Assembly: GCA_018350325.1 (NCBI GenBank)
Contig: JAEVLN010000003.1
Coordinates: forward strand, 2,761,101 to 2,825,100
Length of the DNA: 64,000 nt
Direction: 5' to 3'
Source of the DNA: Globodera rostochiensis
Lineage: Eukaryota; Nematoda; Chromadorea; Rhabditida; Heteroderidae
The translations under genes were made by a program, and so were the position numbers. Below the pieces are notes generated by a model that had not been told where the DNA came from, ran no database searches, and was given only the letters and a program-made list of their open reading frames with translations. Below are positions 46,520-59,100 of this stretch, piece after piece (the stretch's first letter is position 1; every line of letters begins with the position of its first letter).

Positions 46520-47180
46520 ATGATCAAAATAAAAAAGTTTCGCGATTTTGTGGCTCAAGCCGACTCCGACCGTTTAACAACCATCCACGTCGCCATTTTC
46601 AGGCAGGTGTCATCTCGTACATGGGGCGTTGGGCCATAGTTGCATATTTGTACGTACGATCAGCCGTGACGGGACGGGAAACGGCGCCGGCGAGCGAATC
46701 GCACGGAATCAGACGCGCGTCGTGTCGCTTATATAATGTAAGAAATTTTCCTCATTATTTTTCGATGGGGTGTAAAAGAGTAAAGGAAATGAAAAAATTG
46801 TGAACTATTTTCTTTACGCTCGTTTCTCTCTCTCCGTTCTGATTTGTTGCAATCAATCAATAAATGTTCACACACTACCTTATACATACGTAACAAGGGC
46901 GACCGGATTTTCATGTTTTATGTATACGCTTTTTGCGATTTGTTTTTTATCATTTCGCGTTTTAGCATTTTGGTCCGCCCGGCATTTTTCCCCAAAATTT
47001 CTTTACAATAATGCCATAAATACGGAAAATGCTCTACCGAAAATAAACATTTATATTGCGTTAAAAATTACTTTGATTTTTTTAAAATTTGAATTTGATT
47101 TAAAAAATGGGCCATGCCGATCAGATTGGCATTGGGCCATTCACCGGAATGGGGAGCCCGGACGATCGAGATTTTTTGAT
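46520..47180 (+). repeat. Dispersed repeat, copy B
   Basis: Matches 37380-38040 over most of its length without the MITE. At 47110-47180 it continues with gggccattcaccggaatggg and cccggacgatcgagattttt, which in the other locus lie near 38930-38980. No gene was identified in 46403-47490. Confidence 0.9.
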
Positions 47181-47490
47181 TGATACGTTTTTTCATGAGT
47201 TATAGTCAAAAACGTTTAAATTTTTCAAACCAAATTTTTTCAAAATGCTCCAAACTCCAAATCGAAAGAAAATTGGCTTCCCAGATTCTGTTTTAAGGAC
47301 ACCATTTGAGACCGTCGACAAATCCCTCTTAACAATTTGTCATTTATTTTGTAAATATAATTAAATTTGGAGTGCGCTACGGTGTTGAAGCTATCAGAAT
47401 TTGGTTATCTTCAGATTCTCTCAGTATTTTCCTCCTGATTTTCTAATTCTTTAGCATTCGTAATTATCAAAAGGTCGTGGATTTATAAAA

Positions 47491-48972
47491 ATGAGCACCG
47501 GCAAAAAAGCATCGAACAAAAAGGTCCTTTTTTTGTTTGGGGGGTTTTATTTAAATTTTTTCTTTTTTGCAGTTCGAAGAATACAAAAATGAGCTGCTTA
47601 AGGTACTGTAATGCCGAAAATGCATTTTTGTATCAATAATCAAATCCCTTTTCAGGAAGCTGAAGCAATTGTTGAGGAAAAGTGCTCAACTTTTTGTGTA
47701 TCATTTCCCTATTTTTGAATTCAGATTCCCCTCTAAAGTCATCGAGTTCAACGAACTGCTCAAAAGCCCCAAGTACCAGTACGATCGTCTGGTTGAGGTC
47801 ACAGCGTTAACAGATGTCAACGATATGTACTAGTAAGACAAAATCCGAGACAAAAAAAAACACCTAAAAAATGTCCTTTTTTAGTTTTTCAGTGCCAGCC
47901 GAGCTGATCAATGAACTTCGTCCGTTGCTTCGTAAGAATTTTTCCCTTTTTGACATTATTTACTTTGCTTTTTTCACAATTAGGTGAGGCGATCGAAGAC
48001 GTGAACAAGTTGTTTCTTTCTTTTGCTAAACACATTGATCAAATTGGCCATTTCAGGGTCAAAGCTTGGATTCAGCTCCTGAGACCGAAAATTGAGGTCT
48101 GACCATTATAAATTTATCAAAAATTTTTAAAAATTTTAGGACGGCAACAGTTTCGGTGTGTCCGTCCAGGTAACGCGTGTTGTTTTAGAAGTGATTTCAG
48201 TGGCTTTTAAATTTTTTTTCGCCATATTCTTGCCAATAGCCAAGAGCAAAGAAAGCGTTTATTGGAAAATAAATTATTTTTCGACGCCCAAAACATTTCA
48301 GGAGTGCTTGAACGAAACTCGCAACGTCAAGGCGGGTATGGCCGGTTTCCTTGACCAGGTCAGTCACAGTCGCGGGGATGCCATCGCCGCACACAATTTG
48401 TTTACTAATTGCAATATTTCGTGCACAGATGAGCAAATATTTCGCGTCGAGGGCTCGATTTGAGGCAAAGATTGCAAGGCATCCGCACGTCGAAGGCTTC
48501 AGGTTTTGTTGTGGCCAAGCGAAAAGAAAAAATTTCTGGGCAATTTTTTTACCAACAAAAAAAATTAGGGAGTGAGTTTATTATTTCATTCATTTTCAGG
48601 CGCGCATTGCTCGACACGGATAAGGTTTGTTGCTGTTTTGTTTTTGTTGTTATAAAAAATGTGCATTTCAGAAAGCGTTCATCAACATCAGGTTGTCACA
48701 ATCCCATTTGGTTCCAAATTCCTTTGAGATTTCAAGAAAAAATGGGCAATTAAGCTCGATAAACATTATGAATTGGTATAACTCAATTTTGTTGTCTCAA
48801 TTGTAGTCATGTTTATCAATTTTTCAAAATTCGAAGCAGTACACGTACATTTTCTTGTCTCCTCAGATTGGGCATCAGTGAAATGCGCGACCATTATGCG
48901 AGGCTGCACGACCTGCTGATGAAGAACATTGACAACATCAAGAAGCCGCGACTTCTCACGCGGAACGCATGA
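47491..48972 (+). CDS. PSME3: Proteasome activator complex subunit 3 (PA28-gamma/REG-gamma)
   Basis: Small exons give MSTGKKASNKK, FEEYKNELLK, EAEAIVEEK, FPSKVIEFNELLKSPKYQYD (47727), FSVPAELINELRPLLR, EAIEDVNKLFLSFAKHIDQI and FRVKAWIQLLRPKIE (48000-48095). The activation-loop region DGNSFGVSVQ (48142) follows, then ECLNETRNVKAGMAGFLDQ, MSKYFASRARFEAKIARHPH, RALLDTDK, AFINIRLGISEMRDHYARLH and DLLMKNIDNIKKPRLLTRNA, ending TGA 48970-48972. The order and the GxxFGVS loop match animal PA28-gamma, a nuclear heptameric ring that opens the 20S proteasome without ATP. The insertion of about 160 bp before LGISEM is an intron, since AG|A joins in phase. No break is seen. Confidence 0.9.
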
Positions 48973-50038
48973 TGTACATTTGATGAGAATGGAATACATA
49001 AACGGGTGATTGTTTTATTGTATAGAGCATTTTATGGACAGTAAAAAAGGATGTTTGAACTAATTTCTTGCAATAATAAGCCTGGCGTTCTGTCATTTCT
49101 GAAAAATGTGACAACGAAACCGAGTCATACATACAGTAGTGAGGCATTGTTTTTAGATGTGCAAATATTTCTTGCACAGAAAACTCGGCAATGAATTGTT
49201 TATCAAAAAAACTAAATTAAGCCCAAATCAAAATTCTTAACATTTCAAGTTGAAAAGTTTTTTTTGAGAAATCAAGCGAGGACCCGGGTGATTTTGGAGG
49301 GCAATTCCTCCCTCCGGCAATCCTTAAGAATGGGGATCCCAAATTTTTTTTCAAAAAATTAAAACATTTTATAAAGTCGTAGAAAATAGTTTTTAGGGCT
49401 GTTCTGGGACGTAGAAATCCGAATCTGACCTCCATTTTGCCCGATTTCGAACCCCGGACCCGAATTCGAATTTTTCAAAAAATCGATTTTCTAAATTTTA
49501 CAATGAATATTGAAAAAGGTTGTTTCCGAGGTTTTCTGATGCGTAGAATTCGAATCTGATATCTAAAAATCCAAATTAACGCGTTTGGTTGTTTGTTTTT
49601 GCAAAAGAATAGGTTTTTTTGAAAACGAGGGCTATTACCTCAAAGATTTGACAAAATCTAAGGTCAGATTCATGATCAGCACACCTGAAACCCCCCGGAT
49701 ATAAATTTTTAGCTCAAATAACAAAGTATAAAGTAGGGATCCCCATTCTTTAGGATTGCCCTCCCTCCGAAATTCTTTTCTAGATACACGGCCCTGGAGG
49801 GGGACCAGTTGTGTTTGGACATGGACAGCAATTGTTGACACGGCGATTTGTAGGGTCAAACTGGACGAGGGTTCGGAGTTGACTAGCAAGAACAACTGGA
49901 CAAAAGTGCAAGCGTGGGCAAAAGAATAATGGCCCACTTCGTATTTAACGATTCGTTGAACAAATTTATCTCATCAAAAGTCAATAACAACACAAAAGAC
50001 TTTAAAACTCCTCATCAATTGTCGATTCACACATGCGC
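48973..50038. other. Convergent intergenic region with dispersed repeats
   Basis: 3' flanks of PSME3 and RPL35. At 49380-49700 several diverged copies of the gtagaaatccgaatctgacc end motif (see 28926-29148) and fragments such as ggatccc...attctttaggattgcc are present. No supported gene. Confidence 0.5.
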
Positions 50039-50975
50039 TTAAGCCTTGAGCGCGTAGATGCGCACCGGGCAGCGGCGTTCTTTGACCTTCTGAAATGTTA
50101 AACACTCAAAAACGTCTAAACCGTTTAAAATATTTTGCAATAAAAGCTTGTTTTGTACTACCGTTGATGAGTGTAAGTTCACCTGTTTGTGCGTCTTCAA
50201 AGAACTCTCGTGTTTGGTCAGCGCTCGGCGCATCGCACGCGTTTTCTTGTAGCGAAGGTCGAGCGGGCGATACTTTTTGCCCTGAAATAACAAGTTAGAG
50301 TTGATGAAAACTGAATTGAAGGGAAATGTCACAGAACAATGCCAGAATTACAGATTCTTCAAAATAGGAATTAAATATCGAAAATCTTTTTTGTATGTGA
50401 GTATCCAATTTGTAAGGCAAAAAGCAACAATATTAGCCGAGTCCGTGATAAATATTGAAGTCTTAAAATTAAATCCTAATCAGAGTACTAGAGTTCGGAC
50501 GGACGCCCAACTAACAAACGACTCGGGCGAAAGTCCGATATTCGCCCCTCGGAAAAGCCTGCCCGGCCAAAAATCAAAAAATGTCCATCGGTAAGGCCTG
50601 CCTTGCCCAAAAATGTTGTCCCAACCGTTTCTAACTTTGTGTAAATCATTTGAAATACAAAGCATTTTCCTTCAAGTTAACTGGCGAAAGCATAAAGAAA
50701 AAACCTTGTAAAACTTTTGCAAGTTCAGCTTCTGCGCCTGGTTTACTACGGTGAGAATACGCGCAATGTTCTTGCGAACCACGTTGATGTTGGAGAGTTT
50801 GGACACCGCACCGTTCGTAACCTTGGACACCTGAAAGACAAAAAAACAAGAACATAAAGTAAACATGAGACCATCGAACCTTAAGACTGGCCAACTCCGT
50901 CTTCTGTTCGTCCAACAACTTCATCAACTCCTCCTTCTTCTTGGCCCGAAGTTCATGGACCTTCACACGAGCCAT
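50039..50975 (-). CDS. rpl-35: 60S ribosomal protein L35 (uL29)
   Basis: [20 protein letters not shown] and [12 protein letters not shown] (start 50975) are spliced to [20 protein letters not shown] and [20 protein letters not shown] (50830-50705). Next come [35 protein letters not shown] (50283-50160), and the end [15 protein letters not shown] with TAA at 50039-50041. Length and motifs fit animal L35, a large-subunit protein near the peptide exit tunnel. Four short exons with small introns. No anomaly seen. Confidence 0.95.
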
Positions 50976-51590
50976 TTTTATTACAGCACTATTTCAATGT
51001 TTGACTGAATGTTAAAATATGTGGCGGTTATGAGGGGGTGAAAAATATACAATAATCAGATCTGACTAAAGGCCCGGAAAAAAATTTCGAAAGAGGGATT
51101 AGCAAAAAAATGAAGGAAATGCGATGGAAATTTTAAAGAAAACCTTAAGTTTTTGGAATAACTACTTAATATGGTTGCAACTCAAAAACCGTTACATCAT
51201 ATATCATTTGACTCCTCTTCCTACGAATATTTTTCGGCAGTACCGTCAGACTATCCTTCCCAGAAATTAAATCGATCTTCTGGGTGTGCATTTTTGGTCA
51301 AAAGAAAAAGTCTTTTTGCCCGTTTTCTGGTTTGCGCAAATCATAACGCCAAAACTATTTCGACTAATTGACAGACAACCTCTAATGACGCGGCAGACAG
51401 ACAGAGTGAGGTCAGACACTTATTCCCACCATTGAAATTTTGTTAATTTTTGAGGCCAAGTATGTATGTAACTCGGCTCAGCGGTTGTTTAACCACCAAA
51501 TTTTAAAGACAATAGAATCTTCAGCTTACTCTAACAAAAATAAGAATTTTTGGATATTTTGGCTAACGCACAAAGGTTGTGAAAACACAA

Positions 51591-52776
51591 ATGGCTCTCT
51601 GCCAAAAGTTTGGTCGACTTTTGATCGGCGCTGAAGCCCGCTTCTTTGCGCGCACTGAGTAAGTGATTGTTCTTGGGTTTGGGCTTAGCTCACGAATATT
51701 CTCTAGTCAAATTTTAGCATAACAAATTTCTCGACAAGTCTTGATCAGTCGCTTGCTCCCGCGCCGATTTTCGCTCGGCTTCCATCAGGCTACAACGCGC
51801 CAAATGCTTTTGCACTTTTTACGAAGGATCAACTGACGGGGAAAAGTGGAAGAATCACTGAAATGATGAAAATTGTTTCGACAAATTGGAAGAGTTTGGG
51901 TGAGGACGAAAAGCAGGTTGTCATCAAGTTAAATGGAGACAAAAAATGCCGACAATCATTGTACACAGTTTAGAATTACTCTGAACGTGCGATAAAGATC
52001 GGTGTGGAGTCGAGGGACAATTTTGAGAAGCTCACAATTCGCCAGAAGAAAGATTTGTGGGATAAACATGCAGCAAAAAGGAACAGACGTCGAAGATTAC
52101 GAATGAAAATGAATCTGCACAAGGTTTTGACGCACTTTTGAGTGCTAAAAATATTTTTAAAAACCATTTTTTCGTATTTGTTTAACATCATAGTATTCAC
52201 AATTTTGATTTCAAATTTTTGCATGTTTTAGTTTCATGCGGAAACAAACCGTCCAAAGCGCTCTTTGGTATCGTATATGGTATTCATGAAAGAACGCTTT
52301 GTGAAGCACACTGAACCATTCAAAACGAGAGACGAACGGCTCAAATTTGTCGTCGATATGGGCCAACAGTGGCGACAGATGACGGATGCCGAAAAGAAGG
52401 TGCCCTATTTTTTTGTTTGGTACTTTTTTTATCAAACTAAAAAATTATAAAATTGAACTTTTCTGACTTCTTTCATATTGGTTTAATTCAATATCACTGA
52501 AAAATTAGAAAATGATTGTCGGCTTAAAATTTTCCGTCTTTCGACTTTTAGCATTTTTTGAGACGATGGGGTTAAAATTATTTTTTTTATTCTTTCCGGA
52601 ATGCGTTAATCCCTTCCATCATTTTGTAGCCGTATGTTGACCAGGGGCAACGCAATATTGCGGCCTATCACATGAAAATGGCGGAATGGAGGCAAAAATA
52701 TGCGAATGAAATTCGGGCGTGGAAAGAGTCGACGGCCAAAGCTGCGTTTAAAGGCATTATTATGGGCTTCAACTAA
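51591..52776 (+). CDS. Mitochondrial two-HMG-box protein, TFAM/HMG-5 type
   Basis: Exon 1 (51591-51658) encodes MALCQKFGRLLIGAEARFFA, a basic amphipathic start typical of mitochondrial import; a gtaagt donor splits the next codon and the reading continues in phase as ITNFSTSLDQSLAPAPIFAR. HMG box 1 is PSGYNAPNAFALFTKDQLTG with VSTNWKSLGEDEKQ (51790-51918). A basic linker (KKDLWDKHAAKRNRRRRLRM, about 52050) leads to HMG box 2, RPKRSLVSYMVFMKERFV with DMGQQWRQMTDAEKK (52240-52400) and PYVDQGQRNIAAYHMKMAEW (52630). The stop is at 52774-52776. TFAM-like proteins coat and bend mtDNA. Targeting is inferred from the leader only. Confidence 0.8.
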
Positions 52777-52881
52777 TTGGAATGCTTTCTCCATACAGAA
52801 GAAATTTAAGGAATTGTTTACAAAATTGACTCGTTTTATTAATGCAATTTTCGAGAGAAAGCTAAGCTAATATGTGGGGGG

Positions 52882-53164
52882 CAGGGACGTAGCTAGAAAA
52901 AAATTTCGGAGGGGGGAATTGATCCATCTGAGCGCGGCGCTCAGATGGCATTCCCATTTGAGCGCCAGGAGCGGCCCGGTGGTGCCGATAGGCGCCACCG
53001 GGAAAATTTTTTTGATTTTTGATGGCAATTTGTTAAGAAAATTGATCAAAAAGCTGTAAAAGTGTAAAACAATAGGGTCCCCCCTCTTGTTTTTTTTTTC
53101 TGAAATTTCATTTCGGGGGGGGGGGAATTTCCCCCCCCCCCCCCCCCCCCTGGCTACGTCCCTG
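52882..53164. mobile_element. hAT-like MITE, 283 bp, perfect 8-bp duplication
   Basis: Ends CAGGGACGTAGCTAG and CTGGCTACGTCCCTG, flanked on both sides by gtgggggg (52874-52881 and 53165-53172). The interior includes ggtgccgataggcgccaccg and long G and C runs. It lies just upstream of the unrecognised gene that follows, about 30 bp before its first ATG. Confidence 0.9.
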
Positions 53165-53196
53165 GTGGGGGGTTGGCATGCCGATAGGGGAATTGT

Positions 53197-56100
53197 TAGT
53201 AAAAAAATGTTTGATAACTTATTCTTAGCAAAGCGCCAGAAGGAGATGTTTGAGTGGCGGTGGAAGCTAAAGGAGATTGAAGAAGGGGACAGCGACGAAG
53301 TGGACGAAAAAGAACGCATTCAGCAAACGCTTCTGGACGATTCAACCCATCTTGGTAAGGAAAACAATCTCAAAATAAAACCAGAGTTAAAAATCATAAC
53401 TAGGGCGTGTAATTATATGCACATGCATATTTAACGCACGAAAATGTGTTTTTCAGCTTGGTTTTAAGCGTTTAGAACGCGTTTCCACGTGCATATTTGT
53501 GCATATTTCACGATTTATGCGCATATTTTGGCATTTTGGCCATTATCCTATTTGGCCATTTTTCAAAAATTCTTAACAAAAATGCAATGAAACCAAAAAT
53601 ATACCCCTAAAAGTCGACTTTTTCAAATGCACTCCCAAAAAATTGATTTGAAAATTTCAGAAATGCACCCCTAAAAATTGACTTTTTTCGTGATTTGGGG
53701 AAATTTTATATTGAATTTGGAAAAGTTTATGTGCATATTTTGCCATTTTTGATGCATATTTTATGCGCATATTTCAAGATTTTATGTGCATATAATTAAT
53801 TACGCCCTAATCATAACCAAAAAGTGAACCAAATTCTTTCCGCTTAATCTCTTTCACATTAAAATTTGCTCATATTTTAAGTCGAGAAAAGAGAACGGAG
53901 CAGCGACGACGACAAAGACGAAGATGTAGAAAAAAGCATTCAGCGCATGTTTCTGGCCATTTCAACCTATCTGTGCAGTAAAGAAACTTCACAAAAACAA
54001 AGAATAGAATATTGAGGTCGAAAAGATACAATTCTCATATATATTATTATGTTTTACATTTTAATTTAAAAAAAAAGTGTATGGAATGTTTTCCTCAACA
54101 TTTTATCCCTGTGTGGTCAGTAAACCATTTTATGCACAATTCAGTGCGTAGGAGATGTGTTCATAGCAATTGAAATCTCGAATTTTTCATTAAGCGATTT
54201 GGAACGTTTCAAAGCCTTCAAAAACTAATTTTTCAAATTGCCTTATTGGTCAAAAAATTCGAATCTCTCCAATTTGTGAGAGGACTTGACTAGAGTGCGG
54301 CGCGGGATTGATTCCGCGCGCGCGGGATCGATGCTCACAAATTACACAAGTGGAGTAATAAGAATGGAATTTTTGGATAAATATAGTGGGTAGTGATGTA
54401 TGTCGGAAGTATTGTGGGTGGAGGTCAACCCCGGACTGATCCAAATTGGTTTTTTGTCTTTTGATGAGTATTTGTATGGATGAAACAATTTATTAAAAAT
54501 TTTAAAAAGTTTTTGGGCGGTTTTTTACAACTTTTTGGAATTTCCATTTTTTGGTTGGACGAAATTACAATACAGGGGACCTTTTTTAACCTATAAAATT
54601 GGTAATTAAATGGAGTCAACAAAAATAGCCCTATTTTGTTGCAAATCTCTTAACAAATTGAGTCAAAAATTCCAAAAATTTTCCGACCCCTTCCTCAGCC
54701 CCAGCAGCAGAAGTGAAGCCAAATTCTCAAAAAAAACTATTACAAAAAAAAATACCCCTCCCTCACCCCATTGTCAATCACGGTTAATCCCAATCCCGGT
54801 TTTCCCAAAAATCCCGGTCCCGGCCCTAGTTACAAGTAGTCTTGGATAAATAAGAACTTCAATGATACAAATGAACAATTCGGTCCAGTTTGAAAAGTGT
54901 TTTGATTTTTTTGGTAAAATTAAAAAGTCCCGCAATCCCGCGCGGGATCCCGCAAATTTAAAATGCGGGATTAATCCCGCAAATCCGATCCCGCACGGGA
55001 TTTTGATTTGTAATCCCGCAGCGGGATCCGCAAATCCGATTTTGCCGCACTCTAGACTTGACTGGTGGGTCGTTAGTTTGAAAATAATGCAAATTTTGGC
55101 GTTTCGCCTTTTTATTTAATGCTTGAGTTGACCCATAGTGACCGGCGCGTGCAAAACTACGTTTCCATCAGAAAATTTCCACAATTCCCGTCTATTTCGA
55201 GATTTCGTATAAATCACAAGCTTTGACTGTAAAAAAGCCAAATGGTTTTTCCTGACGAAGACAATGTATGAGATGCATTCTTTTGCAGATTATTTAATCA
55301 AATTCTTTTAGGGAGACGATGTTGGAATCAAAACTCGAAGCGGAAAGAAATTAAGTGTTTGTCAATCTTCAGAAATTCAGGCGAGGACCAAAATCCATAT
55401 TAATTAATAACCCAAAAAAAAAATTCTGGGCTTAACTTTGGCACATTTTTATCAAAAAAAATTTTGTTTTCGTTTAAGTCCACTTCGAATGCGACGAGCC
55501 TGCAAGCGATTTGCACTTTGAAAACATGGAAACGGTCCACGTTGTGCTTCAACGAATGCACCCAAAACCGATGTGACCCATTGGCAAAGTTCTTTAGGTA
55601 TAACCGCACCAGAACGTGCAAACGTTGCGCAATTGTCAGAAAGTTGTTGCTAACCGAGGTTTTGTTTGTGTGCCCGTTGTTGTTGTTTTACATTTTGTTG
55701 ATTATTTTTAGTTAATTTTGATTTATGACAAGGATGAACTTGAGAACACACTGATGAACTACCTCTATTTCCATGCCATCAAAGTGTTCGACTCGGATGC
55801 CGAGCAGCACTATGCCAACGGTAGAGGTAAAAACACAATGGACGGCAAGGCCGTAGCCAGAGCTTTTTTTCGGGGGGGGGGGGCTAATTTGAAAAAAAGT
55901 CAATCTTTAGGGGGTGCTTTTTTGGATTTTATTGCATTTTTCTTAAGCAATTTTTCCCCAAAAACAGTTCAATTTTCAGTAAATTTTTTAGAATTTCTTA
56001 AATTTTTGTTGAAACTTTTACCGATTTTCAAATTTTTCAAAAATGCAAGTTTTTTTGAGGGAGGGGGGTCGGCGGTGTCGTGATTGGGACGGGACCACAA

Positions 56101-59100
56101 TCCGAATACCTGACTTTCACACCTTAATTCTCCAACTCCAATTAGAACTCTTTATTCTCTTTCTCCCTTGGGAAACGATTATGCACGGGAAAACGATGAT
56201 CTCGGGAGTAAAAACTGTTGTGGCGTTGGTCGGGAGAAAACCATAGAAAAAGTGTGTGGGGCACTCGGACTCGGGCGGATTCCTGGGGGAGGGTAGATCA
56301 GTGGGGGTGATAAGAAGGGGAGGGTCGGCCCAAGAGTCCCGGGAACGGCGACGGGGAGGAAAGGCCGACGAAGAGAGACGGAAAAGCGGGGTGATGAAGG
56401 GCGGGAAAGGGCCGGGCGGGGGGGGGCGGGAGGAGGACAATTCTCGCTCAATGCGACACTCCGCCCAACAACGGGCAAATTGGGGGGCGGTGTATCAAAT
56501 CTGATCGAGTTCAATGGGATGGGCCGTTCGGGTGCGGGTGGAGCGGGCCCGTTCCTCCAGCGAGGCCAGCGTCCGTGTACGTAGGCGCGCGGCGCACGAC
56601 CGCTCGCACCGAACCGTCCGCGAGATGTCGGAGCCGAGCGACGGACGTGACGGAGGCGTCCCGGGCGTTGGGCCGGGCGAGGGTTAAAGGGAGGGTGAGC
56701 CGAATTGCGTGGGGCGGCGCGGCCCGTGACCCCCATTATCACCTCGATTGGCTGAGCGGGCGTGGTTGGACGGGTAGGGGCGGGCGACGGGCCTCGAACT
56801 CGCGGATGGGGCGGCGTGTGGGAGACAGGGGGGCCCGGCAGCTCGTTGAGTGTGACGACGAAGTTGGGAGTCGGTTCAAGGTCGGGGTGGGCGGCGCTCG
56901 GGGTCGATGAAGCGGAGTTTGGCGTCGGGGGGCTGGAGCAGGAGGAAAAGGACGAGTAAATGGAGGCCGAGGCGGGCTGGGTTCCGGGCGGCGACGACGC
57001 CAGGGGGTTGCGGTCCGGCGGAAGGGAGGACTCCAGCGTGTGGGCCCATTCGGGTTCGGTGTGATGAGGAGGGTCCGCCGGATTATCGATTTCCATTTCG
57101 GTGCCGGTTGAACGGACGAGCGAAGGGGTGAGGGGTTGGGAAGGGGAGGGGGGTGGATCGTCGGAGGGAACCGCACTGATTTTCAAATGGTTCAGGATTG
57201 AACTTATGGCAGAGGGGACGAGTTTAGGGGTTTTGCCGGAGTTTTCCATCTTAAGAGAGGGATTAGAACCGGGGAGGGGGATTCGTTCGCTGGACCAACT
57301 CAGAGACGGCCGCTCTCAGGTCGCCCAGCTCCAGGGAGGGGTCGGGAGGGGTGGCCTCGGGACGGGAGCGATAATTGATGAGGATTGTGAGCAATTTCAG
57401 TAGAATGAGGAGGGCCAGCCCGCCCAGGCAAATCAGCACGGTGATCAACACCGAATGATCCGCGGGAGGGTCGTCGTCCTCGAGGGCGTTGGCAAGTGTG
57501 TCAACCCCGAAATAGAGGGCTGACGACGCGAGAATGGGGAGGGACCCTTTGATCAGCCCCTTGGGAAATTTGCCAATGGGTCGAGGCGTGGTGGCGGGGA
57601 GGAGGGCCATCATCAAAAGGGTGAGAAGGAGGGTCGGTAGAGGGGCGCGGGAGGGGCGGGTCCGGAATACAAAGCTCCCCAAAAGGGCCACAATCACGCC
57701 AAGGGAGAACGCGAGCGAAAGGAGGGCAAAAGAAAGGCCGGGGCATTCCGCGCTGGGGGGACGGGGCTCGTCCGGTGTCGAATGGTGATGTAACGAGACA
57801 TCTAACGAGAATATGTTTCCCATCTAAATGGTGGGACCGGTAAGGCGCGTTGGTGAAAGGGAGGGGGGGGGGTGGCCCGAGTGAATGATGATTTGAGCCG
57901 GGTCGGTCGCCTTATAAGGGAGGTGGGTAAGCACTCCGACGGGGGGGGGGGCGTGTGACTTTCCCACACGGCGCTGATCAGCGGTGATTGAGCCTGGGAA
58001 CGTCCCAGCCCGATGTATGCCGGAACGGGAGGGGAGGCGCCTGATCTCGAGTCGGAGGAGGGCGGCTTGGCGTTTATTAAATTTACACCCGGTTACAAAG
58101 GGGAGCGTGGGAATTGCGATGGATTTGCGCTCAGCACCCAAAGGGGAGCGTGGGAATTGCGCTGGATTTGCGCTCAGCAACCTCCCGGGGGTGGAGGTGC
58201 CTCGACGGGGGGAGTGGGGGGTGGTGATTGATGACCCCGCGGGGGCTGGAGGGCCCAAGTCCATTTTCTGCCGGCAAATGGCTCACCGCGGGAGGGTGAT
58301 GGCGGAAGCGCCGTTTCGCTTTGTGTGGGGGGGAACGGTGCCCAGTTAAACTTCAGCGCGGGTTTGGGAGGGGCGGGACTGGACACCCGAGTCTGAATTT
58401 CCTCGGTGGTCTCAAGGGGGTACAAATGGTGGACGGATCGGGTTGAGATATGGCCGGACATAAATTTTAGTTTGGCCGTGTTTGGATGGTTGGAGGCCGT
58501 GCGGTAAATTTCGATAATAATGGCCACGGACCAAATGGACCGGGGGGTGGAATTGCTTTGTACAATAACAAGTTCGCCCGGCTGAGGACAACGATTGTTG
58601 GACTGTGAAATTTTTTGAAATCGTTCCCTTAGCGAGGTTAAGTAGTCCCGGGACCAAATTTTCCAAAATTGGCCTGCGGCGGCGGATAACGCGATCCACG
58701 AGGTGGAGAGGGAAATTTGGGTTGAGGGAGGGACTTCGGTTGGGGATACCCCCGGATCGGTCTGCGGGTCGGGGTAGAGGAAATCAGGGTGGCGAGACAA
58801 TGGGCGCAAAAAATCGATTGGGCGTAGGGGCCGTAATTCGGCAGGATTGGAGGAATCAAAACAAATGGGGCGGGAATTGATGATGGTTTCGATTTCGGCC
58901 AGGAGGGTTGAAAGTTCGGGGAGACGAAGGGACCGGGGAAAGACCCCCGGGGAGAGTGATCGGCGGAGGTGGTGCTTGACCAGTGCCACGAGGCGCTCGT
59001 AGTGCCCACCCTTCCACGCCGCGTAGGGCGTGCGGAGATGCCAAATTGGGACGACTGAGGGATGTTTGTGCGCGAGAAAATGTTGGAAGGAACAGAACGT

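Noticed and set aside
48660..48770. Extra exon in PSME3 reading NIRLSQSHLVPNSFEISRK
   Set aside because: Using an AG|gttgtc donor and the later ctcag acceptor restores the family's INIRLGISEMRDHY exactly, so this stretch is intron.
56256..57403. Plus-strand open frames across the BEL/Pao element
   Set aside because: Shadows of the minus-strand ORFs in GC-rich DNA; the integrase identity fixes the coding strand as minus.
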